This document shows, piece by piece, positions 15,430 to 20,752 of a stretch of 20,752 nt of DNA; positions within the stretch are counted from its first letter, which is position 1, and every line of letters begins with the position of its first letter. The notes below the pieces were generated by a model. That model had not been told where the DNA came from. It was given only the letters and a program-made list of their open reading frames with translations, and ran no database searches. The position numbers and the translations under genes were made by a program. The stretch lies in assembly GCA_018883625.1 (NCBI GenBank), contig JAHLFV010000114.1, positions 1-20,752 on the forward strand, written 5' to 3'. The DNA comes from Candidatus Treponema excrementipullorum. GTDB taxonomy: Bacteria > Spirochaetota > Spirochaetia > Treponematales > Treponemataceae.

Positions 15430-17637
15430 TTATGCAAAAGAAGAAGAAATCTCAATATCATCATCGCTTCCATCATCTTCGAAGATTTCATCAGCTGCTG
15501 CCTGCCACACATTATTTTCACTTGATGTATCTGTATCAGACTGTGTTTCAGACGATGCAGCAAGTTTCAGCAACAAAGTATCAAATTCATCATCTTCTAC
15601 AAGGTACTCATCCTCATCGATTTTTGATCCATCACCTTTTACCTCCATTACAGGACGATTTTTTTCACTCTCTTTTTCTTTCTTTCGCCTTATGTATGAG
15701 GGAAGTCCTGCAATTTCTCGGCTCAATTCTTTGTTTGTTGCCGGCGCTTTCAATTTCAACTTATCTTTAAATCTTGGATCCATATAATAAACGCATTTAG
15801 TTGCCACATAAGGCTGCATACCATGGGCAAGAATCAAACACTTATCACCCGGAAGTCGTTTTATATCCGCCGCATCGAGGAACCTCTGCCCCGATGCATT
15901 TTCATTGAAATTAAGATTATCTGCTTTGCCGAACCGTTTACCACTGGAAGATATTTTCATTTCTGAAAATGTCCTGTTTCCGATTGCTTTTGAAAATTCT
16001 TCTGCGTCGTCCGTACTTCCTGGTGCATACACAACTTGAACAACGCAGTGGTCAAGGAAAGGATGATTTTTGCCGTATACATCAATCAGCTGACTTAGTG
16101 CCTGACATACGATAAGGAAATTTATTCCATATCCTCGCAGAACACCCATATTTTGAGCAATAATCGGAAAATGTCCTAAGACGGGAAACTCATCAAGAAT
16201 AAAGTTTAAATGATGCTTTAACCGAACACTTCCGTGTTGTGTTTCCCCTTCCGAAAACTTTTTTAGCATAAAGGTTATAAGAATCCTGATAATCGGTGCT
16301 ATACGTTCAATATCAGAATATGGTATAGCAAGGTAGAGGGAAATAGGCTCTTCACTTGTTATAAAATCTTCGATTTCAAAGTCATTTCCGCTGGTAGCAT
16401 AGGCAATCATCGGGTCATCGAATAATTGTAATTTAGAAAATACAGTGCTGTAGGTGGAAGACTTTTCTTTCGGGTTCATCCGTATTGCTCGGGTTGCCCC
16501 ACCGGTTATTTTTTCATGAAGATTTTTTGCCTCAACTTTCTTAAATGTGCCATCAGGATTTTGAATACGATAAAAATGTTTCGCTTTAATCATTGCAAGA
16601 AATTGTTTATCAACATTTCCACCCTCTTCTTCTCCGCTATTATTTTCAAGATCTTCTACACCGGTCTGTGTCAGAAATTTCAAAACACCAGATAAAGATC
16701 TGTCTTCATCATTGATATCATCTGCAAAACGCAGGTGCATAATTGCTGTTGTTACCATATTCTTGGCTGAATTGGCAAAATATTGTTCTGTTTCATTAGA
16801 GCCACTTTTGGAAGCCGGTGCAAAGATGATGTCTGCTATCAAGTTTGCATCTCGGAATGCATATTCATCTCCATCTCTGATAGCCATCACAGGATTAAAT
16901 CTTACAGTAAATCGTGATGTAGGAGAAAATTTCAAAATTCGGCTGAATGTCCCTCTCCATCCGGCAGTTATATTGTAGTTTTCACCTTTCGGATCAAAAA
17001 CAATGACAGAACCCTTATATGTTAAGAGGCTCGGAATTATGATTCCAACACCTTTAGCACTTCCGGTAGGTGCCAGTAGTAGAACATTCACTTTTCCGCT
17101 GGTAGCAATAAATTGACTGATTTTTTTAGCCTCCAGTCTCAAAACTGTATCGCTTTCTTTATGGGCAATTGTTTTGGCGTTTTTCAATTGTCCAAGAATT
17201 ATTCCTGGTTCTTTGGGTAAAAGACCATTCTTTTTTAAATCTTTTTTAACTGCAATTCTGGCCGTACCATGTAGGGTCTTTGCCCGAGAATTCATCGCAC
17301 GAATTACACCCCATACAAGGACAAACAACAAACCAACCCCTGTACAGGCAATCATAGGAATAAAGGATGCGAAAATATAAGGCTGAAACGCCTCATAAAA
17401 AATATATTTGATGCAGGCAGCAAGATAGACAAATATGGAATAAAATGTGAAATTCCCGATGGTCTTAGAAAGCCCGACTATTCTGCTATCATAATTCATA
17501 CTTTTTGCAAAAACTTGAGCCGACAAAAACCACCCCAGAACAAAAAATAAAAAAGGAATAAAGAACCTGAAAAAGTTCCATACTTCAAGGCTCACTCCTG
17601 CATTTCCGTTCTCTTTCAACCAGTCTGATCTCTTCAT
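15430..17637 (-). CDS. traG: TraG/VirD4-family coupling protein
   Basis: A 735-aa T4SS coupling protein that brings the relaxase-DNA complex to the channel. N-terminal membrane segments lie at about 21-43, 62-80 and 88-112. The TraG motif HGTARIA is at about 123, the P-loop APTGSAKGVG at 189-198, the VFDPKGEN motif at about 213-220 and Walker B ILDEFPVLG at about 480-488. The C-terminus is strongly acidic with Asp/Glu/Ser-rich stretches. The P-loop has Ala where TraG proteins usually have Gly before the Lys. The ATG at 17637 has AGGGAG 7 nt upstream. It is the first gene of the transfer operon, preceded by its own promoter and a 26-bp palindrome. Confidence 0.94.
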   Translation of the reverse strand: MKRSDWLKENGNAGVSLEVWNFFRFFIPFLFFVLGWFLSAQVFAKSMNYDSRIVGLSKTIGNFTFYSIFVYLAACIKYIFYEAFQPYIFASFIPMIACTGVGLLFVLVWGVIRAMNSRAKTLHGTARIAVKKDLKKNGLLPKEPGIILGQLKNAKTIAHKESDTVLRLEAKKISQFIATSGKVNVLLLAPTGSAKGVGIIIPSLLTYKGSVIVFDPKGENYNITAGWRGTFSRILKFSPTSRFTVRFNPVMAIRDGDEYAFRDANLIADIIFAPASKSGSNETEQYFANSAKNMVTTAIMHLRFADDINDEDRSLSGVLKFLTQTGVEDLENNSGEEEGGNVDKQFLAMIKAKHFYRIQNPDGTFKKVEAKNLHEKITGGATRAIRMNPKEKSSTYSTVFSKLQLFDDPMIAYATSGNDFEIEDFITSEEPISLYLAIPYSDIERIAPIIRILITFMLKKFSEGETQHGSVRLKHHLNFILDEFPVLGHFPIIAQNMGVLRGYGINFLIVCQALSQLIDVYGKNHPFLDHCVVQVVYAPGSTDDAEEFSKAIGNRTFSEMKISSSGKRFGKADNLNFNENASGQRFLDAADIKRLPGDKCLILAHGMQPYVATKCVYYMDPRFKDKLKLKAPATNKELSREIAGLPSYIRRKKEKESEKNRPVMEVKGDGSKIDEDEYLVEDDEFDTLLLKLAASSETQSDTDTSSENNVWQAAADEIFEDDGSDDDIEISSSFA

Positions 17638-17650
17638 TAAGCTGCTCCCT

Positions 17651-17676
17651 TAATTAGCGCCAAATGGCGCTAATTA
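17651..17676. repeat. 26-bp palindrome in the traG leader
   Basis: TAATTAGCGCCA (17651-17662) and TGGCGCTAATTA (17665-17676) are perfect 12-bp complements around a 2-nt centre. It lies downstream of the traG promoter and directly abuts the AGGGAG ribosome-binding site. It could be an operator within the transcribed region, or an RNA stem influencing translation of the first gene of the operon. Confidence 0.8.
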
Positions 17677-17694
17677 TTCAATTTCATTCCTCTT

Positions 17695-17728
17695 AGTTTA
17701 TGATATAATAATGTTATGTTATTGTAAA
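17695..17728 (-). promoter_or_regulatory. Promoter and operator of the transfer operon
   Basis: On the - strand TTTACA (17728-17723) and TATCAT (17705-17700) are 17 bp apart, each one base from consensus. The expected transcription start is near 17693, about 55 nt before traG. The 34-bp element matches the - strand of 19104-19137 at 28 positions, with only two differences in the first 26, so both are probably bound by the same regulator. Confidence 0.7.
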
Positions 17729-17741
17729 TCCAAAGACAAAA

Positions 17742-18962
17742 TTATCTCATTCTCTTTGTTTTCTCCGATGATTTTCCTTGAGAAACATTTTTTTCTTTTT
17801 CTGTTTTTTTTGATATCGTGTAAATTTTGGCTGCCAGTCTTCCTTTAGATGTAGCCGAAGCTTCAATTACACATTCTTTACCTTCCATTTTTTTTGACGG
17901 TCGATTGAACAGAGGAACAAAATATGCCTCATTTTTGTTTTCAATAATAACTGCATTATTGTTTTCGTACTCATCATCTAGGGTGTATACTTTCCGTACA
18001 ATTCCTGAAATTTGTCCACCTTCAAACAGTTTTAAATCATTTTTTAAATTCCATTTGAGTTCATCCCGTGCGTATAAAAAAGAATTATACCTTCCGGTTA
18101 TCTGTAATGTAGTGTCCCAATTTTTTTCAAGAGAATATATACCATTCTCATACGTAGCAAGATCAAGTTCAATCAGATGATTAAGCCTTCTTCTTAAACG
18201 TTCACTTTCCGGAACAATCTTATTATTTTTGGAAAGTTTTTGAATGTCTTCGTCATAGGATGTCCAGCGATTACTTGATAATTTTCTATCATTTGACAAT
18301 GCTATATCTTCCATACTTCTTTGCCCAATGATGTTTGTTGCAATTTCAGATGCAATTATATGACTTCTTCTTGTCACAAAATCTCTCGGAAACGGGCGTT
18401 TCAAAGGTTTTCCATCTCTATCTGCCCCATTGATCAAAATATGGACATGATGGTGTGGTTTATCTGTATGTACAACCGCAACCCAATCGAACTTCACTCC
18501 CAACTCCCATTCCACCCTCTCCATATAAGCCCTTGTATAATTTTTAAGCGGGAGTCTGTTTGTTTCAGGTGATAAAATGATTTTAAAATGAAGTGGAACC
18601 ATGTTACTTTTATATGCTTCGTATGCTTCCTGGCCCTCTCTTTTTGCAGAAAAGAAAACAGGTTTTTCTTTAACATTTTCCTTCCTTTCTTGTGGCAAAT
18701 ATTGTTCCAGCAGAGTCTTATGACTCTTTTCAATCCTACTGTAGTTGAATTTGACCATAACGTTTTGTTGTTTTGGACTGATAAGGTTTCTGTTGCCGAT
18801 GAAGATATTTTTAGGTTTCGCATAAGAAGAAGAACTTTTATTTCTTCTAATTGCTCGATAAAATTTTTTCACTTGGTCTATATCATCATCATATTTAGCC
18901 CACTGCCATCTGATGCGAAGTCTGTTCTTTTTTCTCTTGAATTTTGACCAGTCTAGACTCAT
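17742..18962 (-). CDS. MOBP-like relaxase of the DUF3363 type
   Basis: A 406-aa DNA-nicking relaxase. The metal-binding HUH motif is HTDKPHHHVHILING at residues 165-179, preceded by HFKIILSPE (125-133), YTRAYMERVEWELGVKFDWVA-like text and followed by the DFVTRRSHIIASE region. This order matches relaxases of Tn4371-like ICEs annotated with DUF3363. The likely catalytic Tyr is in the N-terminal part, possibly Y88 in EQYLPQER; I cannot prove which. At 406 aa it is shorter than the roughly 600-aa proteins of that family I recall. The ATG at 18962 follows a strong GGAGGAGG. It has its own upstream region and is followed by the traG promoter after 104 bp. Confidence 0.88.
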   Translation of the reverse strand: MSLDWSKFKRKKNRLRIRWQWAKYDDDIDQVKKFYRAIRRNKSSSSYAKPKNIFIGNRNLISPKQQNVMVKFNYSRIEKSHKTLLEQYLPQERKENVKEKPVFFSAKREGQEAYEAYKSNMVPLHFKIILSPETNRLPLKNYTRAYMERVEWELGVKFDWVAVVHTDKPHHHVHILINGADRDGKPLKRPFPRDFVTRRSHIIASEIATNIIGQRSMEDIALSNDRKLSSNRWTSYDEDIQKLSKNNKIVPESERLRRRLNHLIELDLATYENGIYSLEKNWDTTLQITGRYNSFLYARDELKWNLKNDLKLFEGGQISGIVRKVYTLDDEYENNNAVIIENKNEAYFVPLFNRPSKKMEGKECVIEASATSKGRLAAKIYTISKKTEKEKNVSQGKSSEKTKRMR

Positions 18963-19026
18963 TAACCTCCTCCAAAATTTTCCTTAAAATAACGTATTAC
19001 AAACGTTATACCTCAGAAAACAGAAT

Positions 19027-19055
19027 ATTATAAATAAATATATGACAGGTAGTAA
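19027..19055 (-). promoter_or_regulatory. Probable relaxase promoter
   Basis: On the - strand a perfect TATAAT (19032-19027) lies 17 bp from TTACTA (19055-19050), a weak -35. The expected start is near 19020, about 58 nt before the relaxase ATG. The spacer and -35 coincide with the left arm of the 19-bp inverted repeat, so relaxase or accessory binding at oriT could repress it. A second, upstream possibility is the TTTACA element inside the 36-bp palindrome. Confidence 0.5.
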
Positions 19056-19109
19056 GTTAAACATGGAGACAATACCATTTTTTATCTTGCACTACCTGTC
19101 ATATATTTA
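19035..19109. repeat. 19-bp perfect inverted repeat of the oriT region
   Basis: TAAATATATGACAGGTAGT (19035-19053) is perfectly complementary to 19091-19109, with a 37-nt spacer. The right arm begins one base after the proposed nic site and its last six bases overlap the 36-bp palindrome. It is a likely binding site for the relaxase or a relaxosome accessory protein. Confidence 0.9.
19083..19090 (+). other. Candidate nic site TATCTTG|C
   Basis: The sequence TATCTTG|C differs at one base from the TATCCTG|C nick sequence of IncP (RP4) and Ti plasmids. Cleavage would fall between 19089 and 19090. The 5' end covalently held by the relaxase would then lead rightward through topB, with the transfer genes entering last, which is the usual polarity. 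Confidence 0.45.
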
Positions 19110-19139
19110 CAATATCATAATGTTATGATATTGTAAATA
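19104..19139. promoter_or_regulatory. 36-bp palindromic operator with symmetric promoter elements
   Basis: TATTTACAATATCATAA (19104-19120) is perfectly complementary to 19123-19139 around a TG centre. Each strand carries TTTACA with TATTGT 17 bp downstream, giving possible divergent promoters toward topB and the relaxase. The - strand is nearly the same as the traG promoter at 17695-17728. It lies 44 bp upstream of the topB ATG. Confidence 0.78.
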
Positions 19140-19182
19140 CTAAATACAAGCCTATTACCAAAAATGAAACGGAGTGGAATAA

Positions 19183-20752
19183 ATGTTCATCCTTACCGAA
19201 AAGCCATCTGTGGCAAAAGACATCGCAGCCGCACTTGGCGGCTTTTCATTCTCAAAAGAAAACGGTTGGTACCAAAGATCAGGAAAAGACTGCATTATTG
19301 CAGCCCACGGACATCTTTTGGAATTGTGCGAACCTGAAGACTATAACCCGGATTTAAAAAAATGGACAAAAGAAACGCTGCCCATAATTCCAGTTAAAAT
19401 GAACTATCGGAAAATTCCTGACTCCAATAAAACACTGGAGAAAATCCGGAATGCCTTCCGGATTTTCGGGCAAGAGGACTTTGTTCTTGCCACCGATGCG
19501 GAACGAGAGGGCGAACTCATTGGGGCAATTATTTTAAACCACGTTGGTTTTACTGAGTATGAAACGGCAAAACGTTTTTGGGTTTCTCAGGCACTTTCTC
19601 CCGAGGTTGTTAAAAACGGACTTGCTACAGCGAAACCCCTGAAAGAATATCAATCATATAAAATGGCCGGCTATGCACGGCAACATTCTGACTGGTTGGT
19701 CGGAATAAATATTACCCGGCTTCTTTCTTGTAGTACCGGTACATTATGCTCATTCGGCCGGGTACAGAGCGCCGTCTTAGGTGCAATTTATTTGCGTGAA
19801 AAATCAATTAAAAACTTTACCCCAGAACCTTATAAAGAATTTGAAATCAAACTAGAAAAAGACGGTAAAGAATTTACTGCATTACTGTCCACTGAATCCG
19901 GTACCCGGTTTACTGTAGATAGCAGTTTCTTATCTTCGGCTACCACAACTATAAAACCGGGAACCACCGTATCAGTAAAAAATGTCTCCAGGCAAACAAA
20001 ACATCTTCAACCACCCCAGCTTTTTAACATTACCGGTTTACAAAAACACTGCTCATCAAAATTCAATCTCAGTCCGGATGAAACTTTGGAAATTGCACAA
20101 AAATTGTATGAAGAATATAAGTGTCTATCTTACCCTAGAACTCCCTCTGTCGTATTGGGAGATGATAACACGGATTTATTTCAAAAAGTTTATGATACAT
20201 TATCAGGCATCTATCCAGCCCTTGCCATAGGTTGCCAGATAGAACAAATTACAATAAAGAATAAAAGAATTTTCAATTCTGCAAAACTGACAGATCACCA
20301 TGCCCTTATTCCTTTAGCTCCTCTTCCGAATAACGCAACACCAACGGAAAAAAATGTATACCTTGCCGTTACAGAACGTTTTTTTAATACCATAAAGGAA
20401 CCTCATACCTATGAAGTGGTACAAGTTATTTTAAACCACGATTCTTATAATTTTCTTGCTTCCGGTAAAACCGTCATCAATGCCGGATGGAAAACTACAA
20501 ATGCTGAAGATGATAAAGAAGAGCAACAACTACCGTTATTATCTCAGACACAATCATTACCAATTATAGACGCTACAATCCTAAATAAGCTAACAAAAGC
20601 AAAATCCCATTTCACGGATTCAAGTATTCTTGCCTTGATGGAAAATCCCAAAGGAGAAGATACAGATGATACCGGGAAACTTACCGGACTTGGAACTCCT
20701 GCTACCCGAGCGGAGATTTTAAAAAAACTTCTCACTCACGGATACATTACCT
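19183..20752 (+). CDS. topB: DNA topoisomerase III (3' end outside window)
   Basis: Type IA topoisomerase; 523 codons are visible with no stop. The N-terminus MFILTEKPSVAKDIAAALGG is the Toprim start. The Toprim acidic motif is ATDAEREGELIG, with Glu in place of the second Asp of the DxD form; variants at this position are known in other TopB proteins. CSFGRVQSA and the active-site segment LSYPRTPSVVLG (catalytic Tyr in YPRT) follow, then TDHHALIP and GLGTPATRAEI near the right edge, all in the order expected for TopB. The ATG at 19183 has GGAG 8 nt upstream. Topoisomerase III genes are frequent on conjugative elements, where they may resolve DNA after transfer. It is divergent from the relaxase across the candidate oriT. 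Confidence 0.95.
   Translation, partial: MFILTEKPSVAKDIAAALGGFSFSKENGWYQRSGKDCIIAAHGHLLELCEPEDYNPDLKKWTKETLPIIPVKMNYRKIPDSNKTLEKIRNAFRIFGQEDFVLATDAEREGELIGAIILNHVGFTEYETAKRFWVSQALSPEVVKNGLATAKPLKEYQSYKMAGYARQHSDWLVGINITRLLSCSTGTLCSFGRVQSAVLGAIYLREKSIKNFTPEPYKEFEIKLEKDGKEFTALLSTESGTRFTVDSSFLSSATTTIKPGTTVSVKNVSRQTKHLQPPQLFNITGLQKHCSSKFNLSPDETLEIAQKLYEEYKCLSYPRTPSVVLGDDNTDLFQKVYDTLSGIYPALAIGCQIEQITIKNKRIFNSAKLTDHHALIPLAPLPNNATPTEKNVYLAVTERFFNTIKEPHTYEVVQVILNHDSYNFLASGKTVINAGWKTTNAEDDKEEQQLPLLSQTQSLPIIDATILNKLTKAKSHFTDSSILALMENPKGEDTDDTGKLTGLGTPATRAEILKKLLTHGYIT

Larger units (their letters stand above)
18963..19182. other. Candidate origin of transfer between relaxase and topB
   Basis: This 220-bp non-coding, AT-rich stretch separates the divergent relaxase and topB genes. 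It holds a 7-bp inverted repeat (ATAACGT 18989-18995, ACGTTAT 19003-19009), a 19-bp inverted repeat with 37-nt spacer (19035-19109), a nic-like TATCTTG|C at 19083-19090 and a 36-bp palindrome (19104-19139). Dense inverted repeats next to a relaxase gene and a MOBP-like nic sequence are the standard oriT arrangement. Function is inferred. Confidence 0.7.

Noticed and set aside
18494..18947. Open frames in other phases within the relaxase gene
   Set aside because: They are overlaps of the relaxase coding sequence with no motifs or translation signals.
1..20752. CRISPR array, tRNA, rRNA, transposase or integrase
   Set aside because: No regularly spaced repeats, clover-leaf sequences, rRNA-like stretches or recombinase motifs were seen on either strand.

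Overview
The window is part of an integrative or plasmid-borne conjugative element from an AT-rich bacterium. It carries a P-type (Trb/VirB-like) type IV secretion system, a relaxase with a candidate origin of transfer, topoisomerase III, and one very large multidomain 'polyvalent' protein. TrbJ, a TrbC pilin with signal peptide and a VirB11 ATPase point to a host with an outer membrane. An AT-rich diderm such as a Treponema-like spirochaete is possible, but the host cannot be fixed from the sequence. There are no rRNA, tRNA or CRISPR features and no integrase or IS element, so the element's ends lie outside the window.

Layout. (1) 2-6349, + strand: the 3' part of a protein of more than 2,100 aa, open to the left edge. 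In order it shows a sliding-clamp-like region, an XRE helix-turn-helix, a MuF-C-like domain, an HEYTH zincin, a DUF2958-like domain, an ArdC-like N-domain with an HEIAH zincin, a RadC/JAB-like metalloprotease domain and an unassigned C-terminus. It ends at a strong bidirectional hairpin (6357-6382). (2) 6412-7464, - strand: a compact three-gene operon (DUF4177-like protein, RelB/DinJ-type antitoxin, two-TM protein) with its own near-consensus promoter, embedded in an inverted repeat. (3) 7500-17637, - strand: the transfer operon, read right to left as traG/virD4, two ribbon-helix-helix genes, trbB, trbC, trbD, trbE, trbJ, a possible mini-ORF, and trbL. The order matches IncP/Tn4371-type clusters, but trbF, trbG and trbI, which usually follow trbL there, are absent. 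(4) 17742-18962, - strand: a MOBP-like relaxase resembling the DUF3363 family. (5) 18963-19182: a divergent intergenic region with a 19-bp inverted repeat, a 36-bp palindrome and a nic-like TATCTTG|C, the best oriT candidate. (6) 19183 to the right edge, + strand: topB, truncated by the window.

How it fits together. The relaxase, perhaps with the RHH proteins, would nick oriT. TraG would couple the relaxosome to the TrbB/C/D/E/J/L channel. TopB would enter first and the transfer genes last if the nic polarity is right. The polyvalent protein may protect or establish the incoming DNA, which is inferred from its domain types. A nearly identical 34-bp promoter/operator element lies upstream of both the relaxase and traG, suggesting that DNA processing and mating-pore genes are co-regulated, possibly by the RHH proteins encoded between them.
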